From: Haliotis asinina
Taxonomy: Eukaryota; Mollusca; Gastropoda; Lepetellida; Haliotidae
Reading direction: 5' to 3'
DNA length: 64,000 nt
Assembly (NCBI RefSeq): GCF_037392515.1
Contig: NC_090291.1
Span: 29,250,001-29,314,000, forward strand
Below are positions 10,801-20,805 of the stretch, piece after piece (the stretch's first letter is position 1; each line of letters starts with the position of its first letter). A program made the position numbers and the translations under genes. Under the pieces are notes generated by a model. That model did no database searches and was not told the DNA's origin. It saw only the letters and a program-made list of their open reading frames with translations.

Positions 10801-13800
10801 TTCCACATTGACCCCTGAAGACTTTAATTTGAATTTTGTAGCAACTATATAGAAAACAATGGGTTTCCTACTTATCGGCATATTTTCCCTGCCTGATGTA
10901 CAATACTATTAAATGAAAAGTCCTGAAATCAGATCTCCGGATTATAATAATTAATATCAGGTGGAGAATTGCTGACAATGACAGCAGAGAGGCTACCCAG
11001 CAAGTCTTAGGCAGAGTTTGTTTGTTCTCACTTTTTCTCGGTGAACTCCTTCATGTGCGGCGTGGCGTAGTACGTCACCTGCTCTTGCGTGACGGTGACG
11101 GGAACATGGACGCCGATCGTCCCCAGAACCGAGTTGAGCCACCCCCCTGACGTCACCACTACCTTCCGGCACTCGAACACGCCCTTGGTGGTGTGGACCT
11201 GACAATAGAATCCTTGATCAGCTGCCACAAAGAAGCATGTATTTCTTGTCACATCTGTCAATTGTCGTTATAAGAAAGAGTTAACATTTGTTTGTTTCAA
11301 TGCAAAGGTGTTTTATGGTACGCTTGGAAGTCAAAATTGGGTTTTCTGTGAAGAGCGTTTCTCAAACAGTGTAAGATAAATATGTATGATTGCATTACAG
11401 GCTGACACAGGCTTTGAAGAACGTACACCAACTTTGATGTACAATGACGTTAATGTCGAGCAAGTAAACCAAGTACAATGACACTGATGTCGGTGCTGAA
11501 AAGTACGTACAATGACGTTGATGCAAAGTATGTACACTGACGTCGATGTTGGTGATGTAAATTACGTAAAATGACATTGATGTTGGTGATGTAAAGTACG
11601 CACGATGACGTTGCCGTTTTTGGCTCTAGTCAACCTGGTAGCGGGACAGTTCTCCAAGATTGTAGCCCCGTTGCCCCTGGCCAGCTGAATGTGTACAGCG
11701 TTGCCCATGGCAGCGTCTACGAGGCCACCCTGCTCCTGGTACAAGGCCACGACATCTGGACCCACTGTGAACTGGGGGTAGCGGGCCATCAGTTGCTTGT
11801 TTGACAGTCTGTCGTATCTGATGAGGACATTACACGTACATAATTCAATATGTACCTAAGGTGTGATTTCAGGTACAGCTTGATTGCCCCAAACCGGATT
11901 AAAATTACGAATAAATTTCATATTCATTCTTTATTATGAAATTGTTTAATAACGTACTTGATGTTGTTCCTGTCCATGGCTACGGCGTATTTCTCCATGA
12001 TGGCGTCAGTCTGTCCCTTCCTGGCCAGCTGTAGACCCCCCGTCAGCCATACAACCTGGAGTCCGGACTCGCGCTCTATCTGGCTCCAGCTACACTCGGA
12101 CAACACACACGTATACATACGTATACACACGTATACACACGTATACACACGTATACCTTGATGTCAACGATAGTCATCGGGGGGCTTGCAAAGAGCCGTC
12201 CAATCCTGGACCGCGGCTGACATATATGCATTACTTTTGGCATACGTTTGTGATTGAAATTAATATATTTGTATATAATGAAAAACAACTGTGGGGACAT
12301 TTTTGCTCAAAGAACGTGCTCTGGAACACCCCCATACAGATACCCATGCTTGGTGGTTGCTAAGATACAAAGAACAAAGGGTCGTTTATATTTAGTATCG
12401 ATCACCGATTTAGTATCAAAATTGTATCATCGGGCTTATATACAATTACGTTTGGAGTCTTTCGGCGGGTATTTGACCCAACTGACTCACTGACTCATTC
12501 AACAAGAACTCACTTACGCCTTGAAGGTGTCTGGAGTCAGTTTGGTGTAGCGATCATCATGGTACGTTAGTCGTCTGTAACACAACGACAATCTCAATAT
12601 ATCATGTATATGCTATGTATTCTATCACTAAAGCTTGTGGGATACCTCTCCGTTTCAGTTTCAACTCTCAATGAAACGGTTTGTTTCTATCGTCAACGAC
12701 AATATACCAAAAACAAATATACTTTGTCAGAACACCAGTTACAATTAAGAATCTAATCTAAGCAGGTGCATCACAGTTTTGAACGCGCATATAATAATGA
12801 TCAGTGATGACACAAGGTGTTCGAGAAAATCTCATTTATGAGGACAAAATATTAGTCATTTTGGTCTAGAATGCCTTCCTCTGAACACTAACCCTGACTA
12901 TCTTAATCTGAGTATCAAAGGAAAGGATAAATCTCAGCCGATGTAATGATTTTATGACGTTCCGATATCGTATCTTAACCACTGTACGCACGTTTTGTCA
13001 GCACCCATCGAACACTTTTAAAAGTTTCTATTTTCATATACACTAAACAGCAAAAGGTACCCAAGTATCGAAAAACATCACATCTCATAAAAGTAAGCGT
13101 TCATTTTTAGGTCTTCAAATTTAGGGGCGGTAGGGTAGCCTTGTGGTTAAAGCGCTCGCTCGTCATGAAGACCTGTGTTCGATTCCCCACATGGGTACAC
13201 TGTTCTAAGCCCATTGTCTGGTGTCTATGCCCATGGTATTGCTGGAATATTGCTAAAAGCAAATTTCAGTTATCCGTTCTGTTAAACGTACATGATCCTT
13301 GATAGGTCTTGTGAGCCTCCTCGTTCATGGCCGAGAGAAAACTGCTCGAGGCCAAGGACTGAAACATAAAATGCGATGACCGTGTCGGTCACCATTATCA
13401 GCTGACACATTTTTTTCATTATTTCGTGTCTTGTCTGTCCATCACAATCTATCAGAACGTATTTTCCTGCTCGTTGCAGCAGAAAACGTTGCCCGTAGTA
13501 TAACTGTAATACAGTTACACCTCTTTTCACTCACTCTGATTATCGGCACATCCTCGATATCTTCAGGGTATACGTTCCGATAAATCTCCGCTATATCCTG
13601 GATGCATCTTCGATAACTGTATTATCGTTTGACAGGTTTTCTACCCAATCAGGTGTCTACGCTGGGAAGCTGAGCGTGCCAATTACAAAGCTTTTCAAAT
13701 TATCTAACCGATTAAACTTGACAACACAAATCATGCAGAATTCTGAAAGAGGTACAAGGAGATCCTTCATATATTTTTTAAAGTTTCAGACCTGTCAGTT

Positions 13801-16558
13801 TGTCTGTATGATTTCCCCCAAAACCTGAGACGCACTGTGAACAAACCTTCGTAGCTGCGACCGCTGTTTGTGCTGACACTGGCAAGCTCGTTTGTAAGGG
13901 CAGCTTAGCTGGTTGGCTACCGTAAGAATGCGAGCCAACAAATGGAGGTAATACAATTTTCGGGCCCAGCCGCAGATGCCTGCAGTGTATAATGTAGATT
14001 TATCGGAACGTATACCCTGAAGATATCGAGGATGGTTATCGGCACAGCTGTGGAACACATGTACACAACTTTTAAGTTACATTCACACAATTTCCATTTT
14101 CACAGCCACTGTCATTGCAGACTCATGCAAGACTGATTCATATGTATATATATCTCAGGCTTATTCATACCTACACGTATCTTAGTACTGACGCTAAACA
14201 TGCATACAAAAATGTCAGTTCTAAACTTAAATCATGAGTAAAGTTCAACAAATAGGATGGAAATGGATAAAGGGAGATAAATGGGTGCTGTATGATGAGA
14301 AAAATTTAATTAATAGCACGTTGTGTTATGTGATACCATTAAATGACATTTTTGTCAGATTTTGTAAGAATCAAATTCTAAAAAGGACTTTTTCGAGAAC
14401 ACATCTTTCCATTTATTATGAAGACATCTATTTAATTTCAAAGAGTGAGAACACCCTCACGTTCATTGTGATAGTCCCTGTTCCATATCATAAATATCAG
14501 CCTCATCTGGAGTTCACTTCTTTTAAGTACAGTCTGTAAACCGCCACGTTGTCAATGGCTTACAAATGGACTGAAAAGCACTGTGACATGTGGGAGCCAG
14601 ACTGTGAGGATCCTGAAGTGCTGAAGAGTGACACTGATGGAGAGTTTTTTTAATTTACAATTTTGACTCTTACAAAACATGACAAATATATGATTGAAAG
14701 ATATCAACATAACTTGAAATAATTATAACTTTTTAATAATGTCACAACCATTTTGTCTCCTTTTTCATTTCCAACCTATTGTTGAACTTTACTGTTGAAA
14801 GAAAAGGACCTTGTATGAAAAAGGTTGTCTTTCGGGGCGGCCATCTTGGATTTAGCGTCGTCTCGTAGAGTCTGAGCTACTGAACTGACATGGCCACGAT
14901 ACTTTTTTGATATATGGAGATGTAAAGAAATATAAAAAAACCGCGAAACCTTTTGGTCCCTGTGGTAACAAGCTCTTGGCTCATAGCCTAATATCCCAGT
15001 TGCGTAGATCGATGCTCATGCTGGTGATCACTGGATTATCTGCTCTAGATTATTTACAGACCGCCGCCATAAGGCTGCAATATTGCTGAGTGCGGCGTAA
15101 AACTAAACTCACTCATTCACTTGCGTAAGATTACTGGATGTACTGGCTAATCGATTGTTTGTCTGGTACTGAGCGGCTTTGGGCTTCAGAGACGTTTTGA
15201 GAGAATTTTGTAAATGGAAGGTGCCACAAGTACGATAGGACATGCCAACCCGTCTCACGAATAGCTATGTGTAGGTAAGAGAAACTAGGGCCACAAAAAA
15301 GATCGAAAAAGAGAGGGAAACGCTACCAAGCACAGTACTGTGAAATGAACGAATAAGATTTATTGTTTGGCACTGAAAACGATGGGTTTTCATTTGTATG
15401 CCATCACAGATGCTCAGCAAATGAAAAGAAGTTCAATGCAACAATGCCCTAGGCCATCAAACGACTCGACTTCGGCCGTAGTCATGTTTTTCAACCTATC
15501 GCCAAGCACCACCGCAAGACTATGGAACCGTTATCAGACACAGGGATCAACCCATGACCTACCCAGATCAGGTCGCAACTCAGGACAGGTATGGGCCGTC
15601 AGTTATATGATAAAGTGACAGACTCATCTAGGATTGCGCCGTCGGTACTCGCCTACCAGTTCTTATCAGCGTCGTCGGTTGCGACATCAGTGGTGAGGAG
15701 AATACTGAGAATGACTAAGTCATCACGTGTTTTTGTTTTGTGTGTGCATTCCGGTATGTCTGGGTATGATCACATCTTTTGACCACAGCCATATAAAATC
15801 GTCCCTGGATTCCCGTGATGCTTAATGTTCATGAGTCTATCGTTATCTAACTCTTCCGGTAACATATATGATAGTGTACATCAATCATATGGGAAACTAC
15901 GTTACATATTATGTTATGTCTACTTGAGTTACATTTGCAATGACTGGTCTGCATAGTAGAGAGTATATATCATGCCAAGGATGGTCATATTTATTATATA
16001 CCGATATGTGTGTATTTGAATTAATGTATGTTTGGAATAGAGCATTAGAAATGAGCTGATGAAAGTAAATTTGTGTATCAGCTACACCATTTTATATGCT
16101 CACATTCACCAACATATTTGATGTCAGCACTTGTTTACCGTTTGTCTGATGAATGTTATACAATTGTTTCAAGGTTGCAGTTATCGATCCTCACCACCTC
16201 CCCTCGTGTCATGAAGCAGTCCCGGCATTATTTATGATTGGGTGGTTTGTTGTTTAACGCTGCACTAACGCAGTGGTCTGGACCCCACAATTCAGTGATC
16301 AACAACATGAGCCTCGGTGTATTGGGATACGATGACACCTGTCATCAAAGTCAGCGAGCCTGACCACCCGATCCCGTATTATATACATGGAGTTTTCGAA
16401 TGCATGTCCGACCTAGCAAACAAACGTGACTAAATATCAGATTATATAAACGGCTCACCTGAGCTGGAACGCTTGGACAACCAGTACAGCGCGCCACTGC
16501 CGATTCCTCCACAGCCAATGACAATGTATTCATAGTACTGCCGTATAGAAGCAGCCAT
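4692..16558 (-). CDS. Gene B: peroxisomal sarcosine/pipecolate oxidase-like flavoenzyme, 9 exons, complete
   Basis: Joined exons: 16558-16459, 13358-13292, 12574-12518, 12089-11958, 11817-11604, 11198-11032, 7543-7357, 6402-6269, 4848-4692. The total is 1,215 nt (404 aa), with every junction GT-AG and all phases closing. Enzymes of this family oxidise secondary amines (sarcosine, pipecolate and relatives) with FAD, making H2O2. Visible features: FAD-binding GCGGIG (residues 15-20), SRIIR (53-57), a GGLQLARKG strand, IHG-NTGSK with Lys271 (oxygen-activating Lys position), and TKTCLYTMPPDR with Cys319 (covalent flavin Cys position). It ends in AKL (402-404), a PTS1-type peroxisome signal. Length fits PIPOX-like proteins (about 390 aa). 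Oddities: Gln50 stands where the family usually has His, and Asp275 where a second His is usual, so the substrate may differ. The gene lies between paralogues A and C in the same orientation. Confidence 0.93.
4849..6268. other. Gene B intron 8
   Basis: 1.4 kb, AT-rich. It holds only a bare CACTCACTCACTC SINE tail remnant near 5,711-5,724 and no recognisable coding sequence. A short near-duplicate pair (ACAGAACAAGCCTTACGTAC at 5,939 and a similar block at 6,195) hints at a local duplication. Confidence 0.5.
6269..6402 (-). CDS. Gene B exon 8
   Basis: 134 nt, acceptor TGTACAG, donor AA|GTGAGC; encodes TKTCLYTMPPDRNFVVD with the flavin-linking Cys319, then WSDVIVCCGAGHAYK. Confidence 0.92.
6953..7165 (-). 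repeat. SINE (family 2)
   Basis: Lies in gene B intron 7. Read on the minus strand it runs from GGTGAAGATCCGGGTTAGCA to the GTAAAACTAAACTCAC tail. It is fairly diverged, so an older copy. Confidence 0.75.
7357..7543 (-). CDS. Gene B exon 7
   Basis: 187 nt, acceptor GACAG, donor AAG|GTACAC; encodes FPIWIFHCPRYDIY and LPIHGNTGSKIGVDAGG with Lys271 and Asp275. Confidence 0.92.
8066..9529. mobile_element. Non-autonomous DNA element with AGGTCACATGCA ends, 1,464 bp
   Basis: Inverted termini AGACCACATGCAACC (left) and GGTGCATGTGACCT (right), flanked by a direct TTAA at 8,062-8,065 and 9,530-9,533. The interior aligns in inverse orientation with the element at 48,971-49,919, including a shared hairpin (8,415-8,565 here) that contains TTTCGGTAT on both arms. 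No transposase frame is visible. It lies in gene B intron 6. Confidence 0.7.
10265..10437 (-). repeat. tRNA-headed SINE (family 1 type)
   Basis: Minus-strand head GATGGGTAGTCTAGTGGTTA fits a tRNA box A, followed by a diverged body with ATTGCTGGAATTCTGATAG and a CTCACGCACTCGG tail. It lies in gene B intron 6. Confidence 0.65.
10602..10664 (+). repeat. GGGGTGT microsatellite
   Basis: About nine tandem copies of the 7-mer GGGGTGT, with one variant, in gene B intron 6. The G-runs of four could form G-quadruplexes on the plus strand, which is the non-transcribed strand's complement for gene B. Confidence 0.85.
11032..11198 (-). CDS. Gene B exon 6
   Basis: 167 nt, acceptor TGTCAG, donor AA|GTGAGA; encodes VHTTKGVFECRKVVVTSGGW and TPHMKEFTEK. 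About 90% identical to gene C exon 6 (16 differences counted). Confidence 0.92.
11425..11613 (-). repeat. Imperfect tandem repeat derived from gene B exon 5 / donor junction
   Basis: Minus strand, intron 5: about six units of 28-36 bp, each containing a variant of CAACGTCATTGTACGTAC followed by TTTACATCACCAACAT. The first unit is the true exon end and donor (CAACGTCATC|GTGCGTAC). Later units carry donor-like GTACGT sequences. Confidence 0.65.
11604..11817 (-). CDS. Gene B exon 5
   Basis: 214 nt, acceptor CATCAG, donor ATC|GTGCGT, phase 0. Encodes YDRLSNKQLMARYPQF and GGLVDAAMGNAVHIQLARG. Its 3' end is copied into a tandem repeat in the following intron. Confidence 0.9.
11958..12089 (-). CDS. 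Gene B exon 4
   Basis: 132 nt, acceptor TGTAG|C, donor AA|GTACGT; encodes WSQIERESG and GGLQLARKG. The acceptor has no normal pyrimidine tract: a GTGTATAC microsatellite lies directly upstream. Confidence 0.88.
12098..12156 (+). repeat. CACACGTATA microsatellite
   Basis: About five copies of a 10-12 bp unit (CACGTATACA), directly upstream of the gene B exon 4 acceptor on the minus strand. Confidence 0.8.
12518..12574 (-). CDS. Gene B exon 3
   Basis: 57 nt, acceptor TTACAG, donor GC|GTAAGT; encodes RLTYHDDRYTKLTPDTFK. The exon 2/3 split codon gives Ile, yielding SRIIRLTY. Confidence 0.9.
13122..13262 (+). repeat. tRNA-headed SINE (family 1)
   Basis: GGGGCGGTAGGGTAGCCTTG head, GTGGTTAAAGCGCTCGC box A region, GTTCGATTCCCCACATGGGT box B, and the ATTGCTGGAATATTGCTAAA body. 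It lies antisense within gene B intron 2, ending about 30 bp from the exon 2 donor. Confidence 0.85.
13292..13358 (-). CDS. Gene B exon 2
   Basis: Acceptor TTTCAG, donor AT|GTACGT. The alternative donor 4 bases downstream puts exon 3 out of frame, so AT|GTACGT is correct. Encodes VLGLEQFSLG and GGSQDLSRI; a family 1 SINE ends only a few tens of bases downstream of the donor. Confidence 0.9.
13551..14035. mobile_element. MITE with 11-bp target-site duplication (485 bp)
   Basis: Terminal inverted repeat TCGATATCTTCAGGGTATA then CGTTCCGATAAAT at both ends, flanked by a direct TTATCGGCACA at 13,540-13,550 and 14,036-14,046. The interior aligns in inverse orientation with the element at 39,468-39,913. 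No transposase. A 9-11 bp duplication is typical of Mutator-like elements; that class assignment is inference. It lies in gene B intron 1. Confidence 0.75.
14234..14650 (+). other. Unassigned open frame with a WWE-like W-x-W...W..Y pattern
   Basis: An ATG-initiated frame of 101 codons (14,234-14,539) opens with GWKWIKGDKWVLYDEKN, resembling the start of a WWE domain. A second short frame just downstream (ATG near 14,550) reads YKWTEKHCDMWEPDCEDPE. It lies in gene B intron 1 on the opposite strand. It could be a decayed retrocopy or chance; no splice signals support a gene. Confidence 0.2.
14965..15115 (+). repeat. SINE (family 2), 5' truncated
   Basis: Starts near CCTAATATCCCAGTTGCGTA and keeps GATGCTCATGCTGGTGATCA, the GACCGCCGCCATAAGG body and the full GCGGCGTAAAACTAAACTC tail. 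It lies in gene B intron 1. Confidence 0.85.
15367..15780 (+). pseudogene. Tc1-like transposase remnant (DNA-binding half)
   Basis: Translation gives LSPSTTARLWNRYQTQGS and DLPRSGR, the helix-turn-helix and linker of Tc1-like transposases (paired-like domain). The frame shifts around 15,590, and a second frame continues with DSSRIAPSVLAYQF and VVRRILR, the second helix-turn-helix. No catalytic domain and no terminal repeats are evident. Inserted in gene B intron 1. Confidence 0.7.
16236..16382 (-). repeat. SINE (family 2), 5' truncated
   Basis: Minus strand from CGGGATCGGGTGGTCAGGCT to GCAGCGTTAAACAACAAAC. It begins about 75 bp downstream of the gene B exon 1 donor. Confidence 0.8.
16459..16558 (-). 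CDS. Gene B exon 1
   Basis: ATG at 16,558-16,556, residues 1-33, flavin-binding GCGGIG; donor AG|GTGAG, phase 1. Confidence 0.9.
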
Positions 16559-16930
16559 TGTACAATAACTATGTGACAAGTGAAGCGGACTCTGAATAAA
16601 TGCTGCTCGTGATCAGACCAGATGCTTGCATGAACTGTAGTGAACCTTCACGGAGCTGTACTATCAGTAGGTCAAGATGTCCAAGTCTGTGAGGCACAGT
16701 AACCATCCATGGAAAGATAACTCAGGTTTTAGTTTATGTGGAATGTTGGGTTTGTATTTGGCGAAGCTTATTGGTGGAATGGATTATCTTTACGTCTGCA
16801 GCCGTCTAGTGAATGTCTATGTCTATGAATATTGTATGTCACGTGACATGTAAAAACAGGTTTGTGACCCTGACATCTGTTATCTGGATATATACCTGAT
16901 AGTGGTCAGTATATGTTTTGGAGATTCAAA
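16559..16930 (-). promoter_or_regulatory. Upstream region of gene B, similar to that of gene A
   Basis: Contains TTGGTGGAAT, CTTTACGTCTGC and ACATGTAAAAACAG blocks matching 549-880 upstream of gene A. A TATATACC near 16,890 is too far from the ATG to call as a TATA box without a mapped start. Gene C's upstream DNA does not obviously share these blocks. Confidence 0.35.
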
Positions 16931-17389
16931 ATGCTTTTCGTGTTATGATTGCTAGTAGTTATGATTAGTACTTTGTCATTAGTAAGTGGCAGTGTGGCTG
17001 CTAGAGAAGCAGCTAATGTCCCTGCGGCCTGCAGCATTCTATAGAAACTAGGACAAATATATTTTTAGATGATCACGTTATCGGACGTGACAAGTCGAGT
17101 TCTGCTCCATGCTAATGGATTTCAGCGCACGATCAGATTGAGTTACATTGTGCTCATCTAAACATTTTAAACCCCTCAAGCGAACAGAATGAATATATAT
17201 ATCGGAATAAATTAATTGAAATATCTGGGTTGTTAGATCCGGGCACTGACAGGTTAACATCCTCCCGCCATCAGCAGGTGAACAGATGTTGGAACACCCA
17301 CAGTTATTGATGCCACACCTGGTTTTGCCTGGTTGTCCTTGACATCTACTGGTCTTCTGAACGTCACTGTGATATATGTCTCAGTTTAA

Positions 17390-17968
17390 GTAAACTTCGT
17401 TACACTCCTACACTGGGTCTGACAAAATCTAGTAGGAGGTCGCGTCAGGTAACCTTTGAGCGACCCATGACCATCCAATCAAATGCGAGACGGCTAAACG
17501 GACTTAACTTATCAGACAACGGCTAATATTTGGGGTTTGGTGAGACCAGGGATAGTCTACAACCATACCTCTATACAGGCTCCTTGGCGAGACTTGCAAA
17601 ATACACCGGCCACTGACAATGATCTCTCAACAAACGAAAAACGAAAATCCGCATATAGCACTGATATTTGACCTGCAGTAATATGCTTTTTGGTTTCTGC
17701 TGACATGGTTACCATAAGCTAATATTTTCTCTAGCTGACATCCTTGAATATTGCCAAAAGAAACGCTTTTTTAAGCGACCGTTTATTCACTGTTGTAAGG
17801 TGCTCTGTGGGCATCACCCGGAAGAAATCATCCGGAATCGTTCGGGTGCATACCTTTGCGTGGGTAAAAGTTCAAAAGGTATGTGCGAATGTCACTTGTC
17901 TCAAAGGTTACCTGACGCGACCTCCTTCTAGGTTTTGTTAGACCCAGTGTAGGAGTGTAACGAATGAC
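17390..17968. repeat. Inverted-repeat element with about 65-bp ends
   Basis: TCGTTACACTCCTACACTGG near 17,397 and its complement near 17,965 extend inward through the GGTCTGACAAAATCTAGTAG / GGAGGTCGCGTCAGGTAACC region. The total is about 570 bp, a MITE-like structure. A third copy of the end occurs alone at 18,888-18,942. Confidence 0.6.
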
Positions 17969-18069
17969 ACTGGGGCTAAGTTTACTTAGACTGGTATATG
18001 CCCGCTCGTGCGCACTCAGGACAGTATCCGTCTCTACATCATTTATTTGTTTTTGCAGCTCAAATGTAA

Positions 18070-18197
18070 ACAAGTGCAGCACACTCGCGAAACAATTGCA
18101 GCGATATCGGTAGTTTAGCGGTAATAACCTAAACACATTGCCCCTATCGGAAGCAATGTCGGTAATACTTGAAACACGCTGCAATTGTTTGGCGAGT
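18070..18197. repeat. Short hairpin element
   Basis: Inverted ends CTCGCGAAACAATTGCAGCG and CGCTGCAATTGTTTGGCGAG about 125 bp apart, lying next to the preceding inverted-repeat element. Probably another small MITE. Confidence 0.45.
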
Positions 18198-18887
18198 TTC
18201 ATTTGAGAAGCAATTCCTTCAAATTTGCTGTAATTCCTTGTTACTTAGGGGGCCCGATTTAAATCATCACATTATTAAGTGAGCAACTGAAATTTGAAAA
18301 AAGTACCCATATAATATTTGACTGATACGGCTGATGTGATGTAAAACTAGCACGAGTTACGTGTCTTGAATTTTTGCTGAATCGAGAGATTTTACATGTG
18401 TTTCCAGCAGGGTTGCCCCACTTGTCCACAATTTTTGAGTTTGGTTTAATGCAGATGATTTAGTTTTGCATATTTTTGGCGTGTTCCAAACGGGATGAGG
18501 ATTCACCTTTGTGCGAGGACCTGGGTCTGTCACCGTATGACATTTGCGTATAATTCAGTCGGAAACGTACCACGAACTATTCCTTCACCAGATAATTTAT
18601 ATCTCACCCTCACGACGAACAAACGCCCTGAAACATGTTTGGTAAAACGCCCTAAAACGTGTTTGTTAGGCCACTCTCAGCTCCTTTGGAGTATTCAACC
18701 AATAACCACCACATAGGCGCAGAAAGTATTTCAACCATAGTGACATTTCAAAACCTTCGGGTACCCATAACAAACTAACTTGTTATGAGACAATGTGACT
18801 AGTACCTAGATCTGCGCGGTATTTCCGGTAAATACGGTTTTCAAACGATACATATAGCAATATTATTTCTGAAAACCGGTACCTCTG

Positions 18888-18942
18888 ACGCGACCTCCTT
18901 CTAGGTTTTGTTAGACCCAGCGTAGGAATATAACGAATGATT
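18888..18942 (+). repeat. Solo copy of the 17.4/17.9-kb terminal repeat
   Basis: CTGACGCGACCTCCTTCTAG followed by GTTTTGTTAGACCCAG, nearly identical to the right end at 17,910-17,966. It abuts a Tc1-like fragment directly. Confidence 0.6.
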
Positions 18943-19300
18943 ACGGGATTCATCGCTAAACCATATGCGCCTCCGGTTTGCCAGGTTCCATGGCAGCACC
19001 GTGTTACACCATCTCACTCGTCGACGGCGATGTAGGCGTTTCAAGGAGGGGGCAAGTTTTGGACGTTTGGAAGGTATTCCTACTTATCGGAGACGGTTCC
19101 TGATTGTCTGATCGTACCCTCTTCGGGCTCCAAACTGTTCTTGTGCTGTGTCCCGGGCGGTACATTGGGGGTCACGTAGGTGGGTTACCCGCATGTACCG
19201 ATCTTGGGCAGGAGTGGTGACTTTAGGTCCTCCTGATCTTCGACGGTCATTTGTCGAATTTTGTTTGACGAAGTCGATCCCACAATCAAGTTATTGTGCT
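18943..19300 (-). pseudogene. Tc1-like transposase remnant (linker to first catalytic Asp)
   Basis: Minus strand encodes GGPKVTTPAQDRYMRVTHLR, then TIRNRLR, an in-frame stop, LKRLHRRRRVRWCNT and RIWFSDESR. The last contains the SDES motif with the first catalytic Asp of the DDE domain. The frame stops at the boundary with the repeat at 18,888-18,942. A different portion of the same superfamily as the 15.4- and 21.2-kb remnants. Confidence 0.75.
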
Positions 19301-19559
19301 GGAATGAACGTTCCAGATCCATGCCCCCTCAATCTTTGATTCGCCAGCTTGCAATCGCCCAATTGCCTGATTTCGATCGGCAGCGTTCAGACGTCCCATT
19401 TTCGTGTACAGTACTTGCAAAGATCGTAGATGAAATTGTGAGATTCATTTGCGTCTTTATGGTCACATGCTGTTCTCATATTTTGCGCGTGAGAAACAAA
19501 TCATTGTGCCTGATATTCGTGCTGCATGACATCCACGTACATCATGACAATGCTGATTG

Positions 19560-20185
19560 ATAAAACCGTTCAAAATCATTTTTGGTTGCTTTTGGTCAAG
19601 CATGATCTTCTAAAACCTTCCAGAAACAACGAGCAACCCTAAAAAATTGTTTGAGTTTACATATGTGTACAAAATTGTAAGTATCATTTTTTAATTTCAT
19701 TTGGCGTTTCTTTTTTGAAGAGCGTATATTGCCAGAAAAGCTGTGTTTTGTGGCATTGTCATTCATCGCAAGACAGTGCTGTAACTGTAGATTTAGTGAA
19801 GGACAGCTTTACCTAAGTGCACTAGCATGTATAAAATTCATTCGTGATCTTGCAACTGAACCCGACAGCTGTATTTATAACGAAAGATGCTGAATATAGC
19901 TATATGTATGTTTCATACTCTTTTTTTGTTCCATGTTAATATATTCGTCGGCATACCTGTCTTATCATGTGTCAGAGCTAGCGTGGGACCACCTGTTTGT
20001 ACTTATACAAGAAACACGCTATACCACCTTTGACCTGTGCCCGTGTGTAGGCTTAACGTTATAAAACTTCAAGTCTAAATTTAGGTTTCAATTGTGTCGA
20101 GGTCAGCGAAATGGCAATGACTAACCTAGTTGCCTAACAACAATAAGTATGCCTTGTATCGGACGCATGCACCCTCACCCTTGTG
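19560..20185. other. No gene seen
   Basis: AT-rich intergenic DNA with no repeat I can name. Confidence 0.4.
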
Positions 20186-20189
20186 AGTG

Positions 20190-20348
20190 AGTGAGTTAGG
20201 TTAACGCCGTTTTTAGCAATATTCCAGCAATATCACACCCGGGGTCACCAGAAAATGGCCTTCACACATTGTACCCATGTGGGGAATCGAACCCGGGTCA
20301 TCGGCGTGACGAGCGAACGCTTTAACCACTAGGCTACTCAACCGCCCC
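20190..20348 (-). repeat. tRNA-headed SINE (family 1)
   Basis: Minus strand: GGGGGGCGGTTGAGTAGCCT head, GTGGTTAAAGCGTTCGCTCG, GGGTTCGATTCCCCACATGG, ATTGCTGGAATATTGCTAAA, then a tail in CTCACTCAC. Confidence 0.85.
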
Positions 20349-20594
20349 CCTTGTTGTGAGCAACTTTACACTTTCTTGTGCAATCTTACTCTGGCTGTTG
20401 CTGGCGAAGGCCTTCTGTAGTGTCAGTTATGGGAATCATGACTTTCTGCTGTTCCTTGTCCACTATAATATCGTTTGGAATATCCAGTTGCAAGCACCTT
20501 AAGGACATTGACCTAATTTTACAGTCAGTGTATATATCCTGATCTACATGCAGTGTTCACAGGAACATGCTTTTTCAAAACCCGTTGCAGTTTG

Positions 20595-20805
20595 TTAGTT
20601 TAGTTTGTTTATTGTCAGTCAGCAATATTTGAGCTATATGGCGTCGTTCTATAAATAATCGACTCTGAAGCAGACAATCCAATGATCAACAGCATGAACA
20701 TCAATGGGATTCAATGACATATGTCAACCAAGTCAGTGAGCCTGACCACCCTATCCCGTTAGTCGCCTCTTACGACAAGCAGTGTTTCTGAAGAAAACTA
20801 CAGAC
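20595..20805 (-). repeat. SINE (family 2)
   Basis: Minus strand core GAGGCGACTAACGGGATAGG, GGTCAGGCTCACTGACTTGG, TTGATCATTGGATTGTCTGC. It ends in an atypical GACTGACAATAAACAAAC rather than the CTCAC tail. Confidence 0.7.

Noticed and set aside
17828..18202. 124-codon minus-strand frame
   Set aside because: Covers the right end of an inverted-repeat element and a small hairpin; repeat-derived.
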